Below, piece after piece: positions 36,811 through 44,734 of a stretch of 47,362 nt of DNA; the stretch's first letter is position 1; each line of letters begins with the position of its first letter. The stretch is from Alphaproteobacteria bacterium. Its GTDB lineage: Bacteria > Pseudomonadota > Alphaproteobacteria > Acetobacterales > Acetobacteraceae. The position numbers were made by a program, and so were the translations under genes. The notes below the pieces were generated by a model. The model ran no database searches. It was not told where the DNA came from and worked only from the letters and a program-made list of their open reading frames with translations. Where the stretch lies: contig JAPLOH010000326.1 in the NCBI GenBank assembly GCA_026400845.1, positions 1-47,362 of the forward strand, written 5' to 3'.

Positions 36811-37980
36811 GCCAGCCGCATCGACATCCCGGCCGCGTCCGGTGGCGGCAGCTTCTATCTCGGCAATGGCGACGACACGGTGAACGCCATTGGCGGCAAT
36901 AGTTTCATCGCCACCGGCAAGGGGAACAACCTGATCGTCGTCGGGATCGGCTCCGACACCATCACCTCCACGGGTACCGACACCATCATGGCCGGGCCGG
37001 GCAGCGTGACGCTGACGCTCGGCGATGGCGCCCGCGATGTCGTCCTACTCGGCGGCGGCACCAATTTCGTCGATGCCGCGAACGCCGTGAGGGTCAGCGC
37101 CACTGTCGTCGGCTCCGCCGGCAGCGACACGGTCACCGGGCAGGTGCTGTTCTTCGCCGGCAGTGGGATCAGCCACTTCATCGGCGCCGGCACGGTGGTG
37201 GGCGGCAGCGGCACAACCGATGTGTTCGGCGGCGAGGCATCGTTCTTCACTACCAACGTGCAGGACCTGGTGTTCGGCGGCACCGGGCTGACCAGCGCCA
37301 CCCTGCCCGGCGCCGCCACCGTCGTGGGCAACGCCGCTGGGCGCCTGAACCTTGTGCAAACCGGCGGCGCCGAGTTGGTGTTCGCGGAAGGCATCACCCG
37401 CATCACCGTCACCGGGGGCAGTCAGACGGTGCTCGGCGTGTCCGGCGGCCTGACCGTGAGCGGTGGCGCCGGCCTCTACCTCGCCACCCCCGATGGCAAC
37501 AGCCACATCACCGCGGGCGGCAATGCGACGATCTTCGGCGCTGCCGCCGGTGACATCCTCGCCAGCAGCGCGACGTTCACCACCGCCCAGGTCGTCATCG
37601 TCGGCGGCGCCGGGGCGGAAACCATCACGGGCGCCGGCAGCACCTCCACCAACATCTTCTTCGCCGGATCGGGGCCAGAGTTCATCCAAGCCGGCGACTG
37701 GCTCACCTCCATCGTCACCAGCGCCGCCGCGGCGACGATCGCCGGCGGGGTCGGCATCTCGCTCACCGCTTTCGTCAACGGGCAGCATCCGGACGTGGTG
37801 ATGCAGAACTTCAATCCCGCACGGGACTACGTCACCTTCATAAACTTCGGCACCGGCGAGGTGGCCGCCGCCCTGGCCGGGGCGCAGACCGTCGCCGGGT
37901 CCGAATTGCTCACCCTCAGCGACGGCACCCACATCACCTTCCAGGGCTTCACCGGGCTGCAGGCGGCCAACATCCTGTAG
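36763..37980 (+). CDS. RTX-like repeat protein, 5'-truncated at the IS630 remnant
   Basis: The open frame begins inside the transposase remnant (antisense to it), and true protein similarity starts near 36810 with GASRIDIPAASGGGSFYLGN. About 390 residues of Gly/Asp/Asn/Thr-rich beta-roll-like sequence follow, including GNGDDTVNAIGG, GIGSDTI and GSAGSDTVTG, loosely matching hemolysin-type Ca-binding nonapeptides. The end, LLTLSDGTHITFQGFTGLQ, resembles C-termini of type I-secreted RTX adhesins. Its own promoter and N-terminus appear lost, so it is probably a remnant; a chimeric start at GTG 36763 remains possible. Confidence 0.7.
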   Translation: MASLSAMAWMNFPGGGASRIDIPAASGGGSFYLGNGDDTVNAIGGNSFIATGKGNNLIVVGIGSDTITSTGTDTIMAGPGSVTLTLGDGARDVVLLGGGTNFVDAANAVRVSATVVGSAGSDTVTGQVLFFAGSGISHFIGAGTVVGGSGTTDVFGGEASFFTTNVQDLVFGGTGLTSATLPGAATVVGNAAGRLNLVQTGGAELVFAEGITRITVTGGSQTVLGVSGGLTVSGGAGLYLATPDGNSHITAGGNATIFGAAAGDILASSATFTTAQVVIVGGAGAETITGAGSTSTNIFFAGSGPEFIQAGDWLTSIVTSAAAATIAGGVGISLTAFVNGQHPDVVMQNFNPARDYVTFINFGTGEVAAALAGAQTVAGSELLTLSDGTHITFQGFTGLQAANIL

Positions 37981-38119
37981 CGCGGCGTCTACCCTCGCCC
38001 GACGCCGGCGGTGCCCGGCGCCCGGCGCGCGTGCGCTCGGCCGCGCGCTTCGTTTAGGGCTCATGGGAACACTAACGGTCTATGTTATGGGAAAATACGC
38101 ATTTTAACGGAAATAAAGC

Positions 38120-38148
38120 TTGCATTCCGCGGTGCAGTGCGCGATATT
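38120..38148 (+). promoter_or_regulatory. Candidate sigma-70-type promoter
   Basis: TTGCAT at 38120-38125 and GATATT at 38143-38148 are 17 bases apart. An unusually AT-rich stretch lies upstream (38080-38120), and a TAGGAG ribosome site at 38161-38166 precedes ATG 38178. Activity is inferred. Confidence 0.4.
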
Positions 38149-38177
38149 GAGCGCACCAGATAGGAGCACGCCACAAG

Positions 38178-38640
38178 ATGCCTACCCCGCCCCCAACCCA
38201 GGACCCCGCGTCCGCCCTCGCGCAAGCGATTGGGGCGTTGTTGCGCGCGATTCTGGATGCGGTGTTCGGGGATGTCTCGGGCCTTTCGCCGCGCCACCCG
38301 ATCCGGCGCAGCCATGCTCGCGCCCTCGTTCAGATCGAGCGCTACGTCGCGGCCCTCACGGCCGCGCTGCGGGCGCCGGAGGCCGAGGGCGGCCTGGAGG
38401 AAGGGTGCCCGGATGCTGCGCTGCCCGAGTTTTCGGTCCCTGGCGCGATGTGTCCCGCGGGCTCCGGCGGGGCGAACGGGATCGTCGTGGTGCGCGCCGA
38501 TGCACGGCACCGCGAGCGGGGCGGCATGATCCCGCTGCGTCCGCAAGGTGAGCCCAGGGCACCGCCCGGACATGGCCCGCGGGCCTGGGCGCCCCACTGG
38601 TGTGGGGTGCTTTCGCAGGTCTATTTTATTTCGATTTCGA
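38178..38640 (+). CDS. Hypothetical protein, 3' end uncertain
   Basis: ATG 38178 has a TAGGAG site and a plausible promoter. The first 75 residues look protein-like: a helical segment ALAQAIGALLRAILDAVFGD, then a basic region HPIRRSHARALVQIERYVAA. After about residue 85 the sequence is Pro/Gly/Arg-rich and the frame stays open into DNA antisense to the dehalogenase gene (to 39989), so a genuine stop cannot be placed; I end it at the convergent gene. It may be a frameshifted or truncated gene. No family is recognised. Confidence 0.35.
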
Positions 38641-38644
38641 AATC
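38590..38644. other. Hairpin and palindrome at the 3' end of the catabolic operon
   Basis: CCCCAC and GTGGGG (within about 38592-38607) form a 6-bp stem around TGGT. A perfect 12-base palindrome, GATTTCGAAATC, lies at 38633-38644 across the dehalogenase stop. The AT-rich stretch between them contrasts with surroundings. They may help end transcripts from either side; no clean U-run is present. Confidence 0.4.
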
Positions 38645-39536
38645 ATATGTCCTCCAGGAAGGAGTCCAGCCGCGCCAGCACCGCCTCGGGCGCCTCCTCG
38701 GCGAGGTAATGGCCGGAGGCGATCTCCACGCCGGCGAGCGGGCCATCGGCGTAGCGGCGCCAAATCGCCAGCGGGGTGTACCACACGCCGATCTTGCCCT
38801 TGCTGCCCCACAGCACCAGCAGCGGGCAGGCGATGCGCTGGCCGGCCGCACGGCTTTCCCGGTCATGCACCAGATCAATCGTGGCGGCCGCGCGGTAGTC
38901 TTCGCACATTCCGATGATGGTGTCGGGTTTACGGGCCGCGGCGAGGTAGTCGGCGAGGGCGTCGGGGTTGAAGAAGGTTTCGTCCTTGGCCTCGCGGCTG
39001 GTATGGGCGCGGAACCAGGCCTCGGGCGCGGCCGAGATCACGTTTTCCGGGAAAGGGTGCGGCTGGGCGAACCAGAACCAATGGTAGTAGCCGAGGCCGA
39101 ATGCCATATCGGCGCGCTCGAAATGCTCGATGGTCGGGATGATGTCGAGCACGGCGAGGCGCTCCACCGCTGCTGGGTGGTCGATCGCCATGCGGTGCGC
39201 CACCCGCGCCCCGCGGTCATGCGCGACCACGGCGAAGCTTGCGTGGCCGAGGGCGGCCATGACGGCGACCATGTCGGCGGCCATGGCACGTTTGGAGTAG
39301 GCTTCGTGGTCGGCGCTGGCGGGCGGCTTGAAGCTACCGCCATAGCCGCGCAGATCGGGGCAGACCACGGTGTAGCGCTCGGCCAGGATGGGGGCGACCT
39401 TGTGCCACATCGCATGGGTCTGCGGGTTGCCGTGCAGCAGCAGCAAAGGCGGGCCGGCGCCAGCATGGCGCAGGCGGATGGTGCCACCCGGCACCGCGAT
39501 TTCGCTGAGGGCGAAGCCGGGGAAGAAGCCGCTCAC
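38643..39536 (-). CDS. Haloacetate (fluoroacetate) dehalogenase-like alpha/beta hydrolase
   Basis: This 297-residue hydrolase keeps every key position of fluoroacetate dehalogenase at a constant offset: nucleophile Asp107 with carboxylate-binding Arg108 and Arg111 in HDRGAR, Asp131 in LDIIPT, halide-pocket His152-Trp153 in GYYHWFWF, a candidate Tyr214 in CEDYRAA, and His276 in SGHYLAEE. The family removes halide from 2-haloacetates by an Asp-ester mechanism. It is last in the five-gene minus-strand operon, 3 bases after the Rieske gene. Related epoxide hydrolases share the fold, but the Arg pair and His-Trp favour dehalogenase. Confidence 0.83.
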   Translation of the reverse strand: MSGFFPGFALSEIAVPGGTIRLRHAGAGPPLLLLHGNPQTHAMWHKVAPILAERYTVVCPDLRGYGGSFKPPASADHEAYSKRAMAADMVAVMAALGHASFAVVAHDRGARVAHRMAIDHPAAVERLAVLDIIPTIEHFERADMAFGLGYYHWFWFAQPHPFPENVISAAPEAWFRAHTSREAKDETFFNPDALADYLAAARKPDTIIGMCEDYRAAATIDLVHDRESRAAGQRIACPLLVLWGSKGKIGVWYTPLAIWRRYADGPLAGVEIASGHYLAEEAPEAVLARLDSFLEDI

Positions 39537-39539
39537 GGA

Positions 39540-39953
39540 CTACATCTCGACGACGACGTAATCCTGCTCCACCGAAACCGGTACAGTTTCCGCCATCAGC
39601 GGCCCCTTGGCGAGTTCCTCGCCGGGCTCCACCGAGACAGCATACATGCGCGCCTGCACGCTGTCGGGGTCGCACCAGGATTGGCCGGTGCGGATGTCGA
39701 ATTCCCAGCAGTGCCAGGGGCAGCGGATCATTTCGCCGCGCCTGGCCAGGCGGTAGTCGCCGGGGCCGTCGGAGACCAGGCGGCTTACCAGTTCGCCGGT
39801 GCACAGCACCGCACCCTGGTGCGGGCAGCGGTTGATGAGGGCAAAGAACTCGCCACCGAGGTTGAACACCCCGAGTTCGCGCCCTCGCACGGTGACGATC
39901 TTGCGGCCGCCGGGGGGAATTTCGGCGACCGATGCGACGATATGCTTGCTCAT
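39540..39953 (-). CDS. Rieske [2Fe-2S] domain protein
   Basis: This 137-residue protein has cluster ligands Cys43-x-His45 (CPH) and Cys78-x-x-His81 (CPWH). An insertion between the two ligand pairs (about 52-72) makes it longer than the Rieske ferredoxin at 30003. It probably delivers electrons in the pathway encoded by its operon. Its ATG overlaps the stop of the upstream amidohydrolase (ATGA) and the dehalogenase follows after 3 bases. No catalytic oxygenase subunit is in the operon. Confidence 0.88.
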   Translation of the reverse strand: MSKHIVASVAEIPPGGRKIVTVRGRELGVFNLGGEFFALINRCPHQGAVLCTGELVSRLVSDGPGDYRLARRGEMIRCPWHCWEFDIRTGQSWCDPDSVQARMYAVSVEPGEELAKGPLMAETVPVSVEQDYVVVEM

Positions 39954-41062
39954 GCCAGGTGGTACAGCGCCTTGGCGTTGTCGCGGTAGATCATGCGCGA
40001 CCAGTCATCGGGGAGTTTGACCTTGAAGGCGTAGCGCGGGTCATCCTGGTCCCAATGCGGGTAGTCGGTCGAGAACATGATGCGGTCCGGCCCGATCCAC
40101 TCGATCAGGGAGAGCATGTCGGCGGGGCGCTCGGGCTCCTCGATCGGCTGGGTGGTGACCCAGAAATGCTCGCGGATGTATTCGGAGGGCGCCTTGGTGA
40201 GGCTCGGCACTTCGGCCTTGAGGCGCTTCCAGTGCTTGTCGAGCCGCCAGCACAAGGCGGGCAGCCAGGCGAAACCGCCCTCGACCAGGACAACTTTGAG
40301 GTCGGGGATTTCCTCGAACACTCCTTCGCAGACCAGCGAGGTCACCAGCGTCTGCATGGTCTGGACGTAGGAGGGGTGCTCCTCGTGGTAGAAGCTCGGC
40401 CAGCCGCCACCGGTGGAGGGGTGGCCCGAGGTACCGCCGAGGTGCAGCGAAATCGGCAATCCCGCCGCCGCCGAGGCGGCGAGGATGCGGCGGTAGCGAT
40501 GGCGGCCGAGCGGCTCGATGCCGCGGGGCGGAATATTGGTCTGCACGAAACGGCGATCGCCGGCGCGGTGTTCGATCTCGGCGATGGCGGATTGCTCGTG
40601 CTCCATGGTGATTTGCACGGCGGCCTTGAGGCGGGGCTCGGGAACGCAGAAGCGGGCGAGCTGCCATTCGTTCACCGCGGTGGCCATGGCGGCGGCGAAA
40701 TCGACGTTGCGCTCGGCGGTATGGCCGCCGACGAGGGGGGCGAGCAGGCCGTGGCTGACGTCGAACAAATCGAGCAGCTGCTCGCGCAGCAGGCCGAGGT
40801 CGGAGCCGGGCAGGCTGCCGTCCTTCGGCCAGGCATCCATCCGCTGGCCGACGCCGGGCGACATGCGCGGATAGGTGGCGGCGCGGGCGAGCCCCTGGCG
40901 GGAGCGGCCGCCGATGGTTTTGCGATGCTCGATCCAGCGGGCGGCGAGGAAGGGATCGAAATCGGCGCCCGATTTGACCATCGGGTGCACGTCGCAATCG
41001 ACGAAACCGAGATGGCTTTGGCCGGGCCGGTCGAGACGGGGATCACGGAGGGTGACGTTCAT
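39950..41062 (-). CDS. Amidohydrolase family 2 (ACMSD-like) protein
   Basis: This 370-residue TIM-barrel metal enzyme has the N-terminal metal motif VDCDVHP, the barrel histidine in PISLHLGGT, and the C-terminal MFSTDYPHWDQDD with the catalytic Asp. The family includes hydrolases and non-oxidative decarboxylases of carboxylated aromatic or muconate-type intermediates. It is closely related to the broken copy at 31817-32862 and more distantly to its operon neighbour. It overlaps the Rieske gene by 4 bases. Confidence 0.9.
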   Translation of the reverse strand: MNVTLRDPRLDRPGQSHLGFVDCDVHPMVKSGADFDPFLAARWIEHRKTIGGRSRQGLARAATYPRMSPGVGQRMDAWPKDGSLPGSDLGLLREQLLDLFDVSHGLLAPLVGGHTAERNVDFAAAMATAVNEWQLARFCVPEPRLKAAVQITMEHEQSAIAEIEHRAGDRRFVQTNIPPRGIEPLGRHRYRRILAASAAAGLPISLHLGGTSGHPSTGGGWPSFYHEEHPSYVQTMQTLVTSLVCEGVFEEIPDLKVVLVEGGFAWLPALCWRLDKHWKRLKAEVPSLTKAPSEYIREHFWVTTQPIEEPERPADMLSLIEWIGPDRIMFSTDYPHWDQDDPRYAFKVKLPDDWSRMIYRDNAKALYHLA

Positions 41063-41080
41063 GGCGAAATTCCCTTGGAA

Positions 41081-42148
41081 TCAGGCGATGGCGGGAACGG
41101 CAAGGCGGGGATAGGTGGCACGGGGATTGTCGAAGGCGATTTTGCGGATCAGATCGGGCGAAAGCCCGTCGGGCAGACTGTCGGCGCCCTCGTAGTGCCA
41201 GTGCGGATAGTCCGACGCATAGAGCAGCATCTCGTCCGAGCCGAGCTCCTCCATGATGAGGTCGAGCTGCGCCTGGTGCGGGGGGGCGTCGAAGGGCTGG
41301 GTGGTGAGGCGGACGTGGTCACGGATGATCGAGGTCGGCATGCGGGTGAGCCAGGGGACCTCGGCGCGCACGCCCCGCCAGGTTTTGTCGAGCCGCCAGA
41401 ACGAGGCGGGGAGCCAGGTGACGCCCGATTCGATCAGCACCGCCTTGAGGCCGGGGAAGCGATGGAACACCCCCTCGACCACCAGCGAGTTCAGCGCCCC
41501 CGCCATGCCCTGGGCGTAGGACACGTAGTCCTCCAGATAGGTCGAACCCCAGCCGCCGGCCGAGGGCGGATGGCGGAAGGAGGAGCCGGCGTGAATGCCG
41601 ATCGGCAGCCCGTGGCGCTCGGCGGCGCGGTAGATCGGCCAGTTCTGCCGCCGGCCGAGCGGGAGTTCGGCCATGCTGAGGAGGAGCACCTGGACGAAGC
41701 GGGGGTCGGCCGCCATGCGGTCGATCTCCTCGGCCGCGAGGTCGGGCGAGTGGATCGGCACGACGATGGAGGCGCGCAAACGGGGGTCGCGGTCGAGCCA
41801 TTCCTTGGCCAGCCAGTTGTTGATGGCGCGGCACAGGGCCGCCGACAAATCCTCGCTCATCATCATCTGCGCGCCGTGGATCACGTTGCAGATCGCCACC
41901 GCGGGGGCCATCGGGTCGAGCAGATGGGTGCGCAGGGTCTCGACGGTATCGGCCGCCGGCGTCCAGTCCGGCCGCGCATTGATGGGGGCGGTGGAGGGGA
42001 AGGCGTTGGTCTCGAAGCTGTCGCGTTCGAGGCCACGGCGCAGGATGTGCTCGCGCCAGTACTCGTCGAGATGGGGCAGCAGCAGCTTCACCGATGGCAG
42101 CACCGGGTGGATGTCGCAGTCGATGGCGCCAGGAGGGGCGTGGGTCAC
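41081..42148 (-). CDS. Amidohydrolase family 2 (ACMSD-like) protein, second copy
   Basis: This 355-residue paralogue has IDCDIHPVLPS at the N-terminus, PIGIHAGSSF in the barrel and LYASDYPHWHYEG at the C-terminus, the metal and catalytic positions of the family. It differs enough from its neighbour to act on another intermediate or to form a heteromer. It lies 18 bases upstream of the other amidohydrolase and 12 downstream of the GMC oxidoreductase gene. Confidence 0.9.
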   Translation of the reverse strand: MTHAPPGAIDCDIHPVLPSVKLLLPHLDEYWREHILRRGLERDSFETNAFPSTAPINARPDWTPAADTVETLRTHLLDPMAPAVAICNVIHGAQMMMSEDLSAALCRAINNWLAKEWLDRDPRLRASIVVPIHSPDLAAEEIDRMAADPRFVQVLLLSMAELPLGRRQNWPIYRAAERHGLPIGIHAGSSFRHPPSAGGWGSTYLEDYVSYAQGMAGALNSLVVEGVFHRFPGLKAVLIESGVTWLPASFWRLDKTWRGVRAEVPWLTRMPTSIIRDHVRLTTQPFDAPPHQAQLDLIMEELGSDEMLLYASDYPHWHYEGADSLPDGLSPDLIRKIAFDNPRATYPRLAVPAIA

Positions 42149-42160
42149 GTTTGGACGTCC

Positions 42161-43864
42161 TCAGCCGTTGACGATGGTGTCGGCTATTTTCTCGGCGACC
42201 ATCATGGTCGGAAAATTGGTGTTGGCGCAAGGAATGACCGGGAAGATCGAGGCATCGACCACCCGGAGCCCGCCGATGCCATAGACCCGCCCCGCATTGT
42301 CGGTCACCGCCATCGGATCGTCGACGCTGCCCATGCGGTTGGAGCAGGAGCAATGCCAGACGCCGACGGTGGAGCGGCGGATATGCGCCTCCAGCACCTC
42401 CTCGTCATGCATCGCGCGCTCGGCCGAGGCGCCTTCCATGACGAAGTTGCGCAGCATGAAGCGGCGCAGCGGAGCCGGGCCGTCGAGCAGCATGGCGCCG
42501 AGATCGGTGAGCAGCCGGTTCTTCACCGTCACCTCGCTGACGTTGCGGATCTTGTCGGTGAAGGAGGAGGGGAACAGCTCGTGCGCCATGTCGTCGAGCG
42601 GCGGGGTCTTGTGCAGATCGGCGATCATGCGGAAGGCGCTCACCAGCCGCACGGCGTCGCGCTGATCGGACAGCAGGTTGAAGTCGACCCGCGGTTCGGC
42701 CTGCCAGTCCGGCGATTCGAGCTGCACCTGGCCGCCGGCGGAGAACGTCTGGTTCACCCAGATGGTGCTGGCCGCCAACCGCTTGCCGATCGCGTGCCAG
42801 GAGGAATGGTGCGACAGGTTCATCGCCATGTCGCCCGGGCGCGCATCGGGGAGGCCCGACGAGAAGCGCGCGCCCATCACCGTGGTGCGCTGGGTCCATT
42901 GGTTCTCGCGCATATGGGGCTTGAGATAGGCCGCCACCGAAATCGAGGGATGGTCCATCAGCCGCCGTCCGACGCCGGGGAGCGCGTGGCGCACCTCGAT
43001 GCCGACGTCGCGCAGATGCTGGGCCGGGCCGATGCCGGCGCGCAGCAGCATCGCCGGCGAGTGGATGGCGCCACAGGAGAGGATGGTCTCCCTCGCCCGG
43101 AAAACCTGCTCGCGCCCCTGATGCACCGCCCGCACGCCGACACAAACGCGGTCCTCGAACAACAGCTCCTTCACCCGCGTATCGCCCTGGATGGTCAGAT
43201 TGGGCCGCGCGCGGACGGCCGGGCCGAGATAGCCGGTCGCCGCCGAAACCCGGCGTTCGTAGACGTTGGACATGGTGAGCGGGAAGTAGCCGTCGCGGAA
43301 CTCGCCGTTCTGGTCCTCCAGATATTCCCAGCCCGCCGCCTTGAACGCCTCGCCATAGGCCACCGCGGCGGGGGGCCAGTTCTCCGGGAAAATTCGCCGG
43401 ACCATGATCCGCCCGTCACTGCCATGCAGCGGGCCGGAGAAATCCATGTCGCGTTCGACCTTGCGGAAATACGGCAGCACCGTCTCCCACTTCCAGCCGG
43501 CCGCCCCCCTGCCCTCCCACTCGTCGTAGTCGCCGGGCGCGCCGCGATTGGCGAGTTGGCCGTTGATGGAGGAACCGCCGCCCATCACACGGGCCTGCTC
43601 GTAGCGGTTCAACCGCGGACGGGGCGCATCGGGATCATTGCCCGGCATCGCCTCGGTGGTGACGCGCAGCTCGGTCCAGGTGAAGCGCGGATCGCGGATC
43701 GCCACCGCCGAGCGGCTGTCGAGCAGCTGGTCCGGCACGCGACCATCGGGCGTGTCCATGCCGGCTTCGAGCAGCAGCACCCGCCGGTTGGACTGGGCCG
43801 AGAGCCGGTTGGCGAGCACGCAGCCGGCCGAGCCGCCGCCGACGATCACTGTATCGAAGTCCAT
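42161..43864 (-). CDS. GMC-family FAD oxidoreductase (choline/alcohol dehydrogenase-like)
   Basis: This 567-residue flavoenzyme has FAD motif DTVIVGGGSAGCVLANRLS at 4-22, GMC signature 1 near RVMGGGSSINGQLANRG, signature 2 at LSCGAIHSPAMLLRAGIG, and a C-terminal HCSCSNRMG (catalytic His) with ANTNFPTMM (second Asn). It oxidises an alcohol to an aldehyde or further. ATG 43864 is preferred over 43870 because the AGGGGAGA site then has normal spacing. It leads the minus-strand operon and diverges from the aldolase gene. Confidence 0.9.
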   Translation of the reverse strand: MDFDTVIVGGGSAGCVLANRLSAQSNRRVLLLEAGMDTPDGRVPDQLLDSRSAVAIRDPRFTWTELRVTTEAMPGNDPDAPRPRLNRYEQARVMGGGSSINGQLANRGAPGDYDEWEGRGAAGWKWETVLPYFRKVERDMDFSGPLHGSDGRIMVRRIFPENWPPAAVAYGEAFKAAGWEYLEDQNGEFRDGYFPLTMSNVYERRVSAATGYLGPAVRARPNLTIQGDTRVKELLFEDRVCVGVRAVHQGREQVFRARETILSCGAIHSPAMLLRAGIGPAQHLRDVGIEVRHALPGVGRRLMDHPSISVAAYLKPHMRENQWTQRTTVMGARFSSGLPDARPGDMAMNLSHHSSWHAIGKRLAASTIWVNQTFSAGGQVQLESPDWQAEPRVDFNLLSDQRDAVRLVSAFRMIADLHKTPPLDDMAHELFPSSFTDKIRNVSEVTVKNRLLTDLGAMLLDGPAPLRRFMLRNFVMEGASAERAMHDEEVLEAHIRRSTVGVWHCSCSNRMGSVDDPMAVTDNAGRVYGIGGLRVVDASIFPVIPCANTNFPTMMVAEKIADTIVNG

Positions 43865-43940
43865 GCACATTTCTCCCCTGCCGGAGCCTCGACTGTTGCG
43901 GCGCCTCGCGTCAAGCTGCGCCGAACCGGGAGGGATGGCG

Positions 43941-44732
43941 ATGGACCAGGAGCGCATGCCACACGAGCTTTCAATCCCCTCGCTGGGGGGACGCGTGAGC
44001 GCGGCGGAATGGCAGGCGCGGGTCGATCTCGCGGCGTGCTATCGGCTCTGCGACATGTTCGGGATGTCCGACATGATCTACACGCATATTTCCGCCCGCG
44101 TGCCGGACGAGCCCGGCCACTTTCTGCTGAACTGCCACGGCATGCTGTTCGGCGAGATGTGCGCCTCGGGCTTCCTCAAGGTGGACCTCGACGGCCAGGT
44201 GATCAGCAAGCCCGAGGTCGAATACGGCCTGCATGCTGCCGGCTTCGTCATCCACAGCGCGATCTACCGGGCACGGCCGGACGCCATGGCGGCGATGCAC
44301 ACCCATACCATCGCGGGGATGGCGCTCTCCGCGCTCGCCTGCGGCCTGCTGCCGCTGACCCAGACCTCGACGCGCTTCTACGGCCGCGTCGCCTACCACG
44401 ATTTCAACGGCCCCGAACGCGACCCTGGCGAGCGCGACAAGATCGCCGCCAGCCTCGGCGCCCACAACGCGATGATCCTGCGCAACCACGGCCTGCTGAC
44501 GGTCGGCCCCAGCGTGGCGGAGGCCTTCAACTATATGTACGGGCTCGAACGCTCCTGCCAGGCGCAGCTCGCCGCGATGGCCTGCAATACGCCGCTCAAC
44601 ACGCTGCCCCCCTCGGTGATCGACAAGGCCACCGCGATGTATCAGCCCGGCGTCATTCGGCCTTACGGGGTGCTGGAGTGGAACGGGTTGCTGCGGATGC
44701 TGGATCGCAAGGATGCCTCGTACCGCGCGTAG
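43941..44732 (+). CDS. Class II aldolase/adducin-family protein
   Basis: This 263-residue protein has zinc ligands His120 and His122 in MHTHTIAGM and His183 in ILRNHGLL, the pattern of class II aldolases and sugar-phosphate epimerases. Members split or decarboxylate hydroxy-acids or sugar phosphates. ATG 43941 is chosen over 43935 because the GGGAGG site is then seven bases away. It is divergent from the GMC operon by 76 bases, so a shared control region is likely. Confidence 0.88.
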   Translation: MDQERMPHELSIPSLGGRVSAAEWQARVDLAACYRLCDMFGMSDMIYTHISARVPDEPGHFLLNCHGMLFGEMCASGFLKVDLDGQVISKPEVEYGLHAAGFVIHSAIYRARPDAMAAMHTHTIAGMALSALACGLLPLTQTSTRFYGRVAYHDFNGPERDPGERDKIAASLGAHNAMILRNHGLLTVGPSVAEAFNYMYGLERSCQAQLAAMACNTPLNTLPPSVIDKATAMYQPGVIRPYGVLEWNGLLRMLDRKDASYRA

Positions 44733-44734
44733 CG

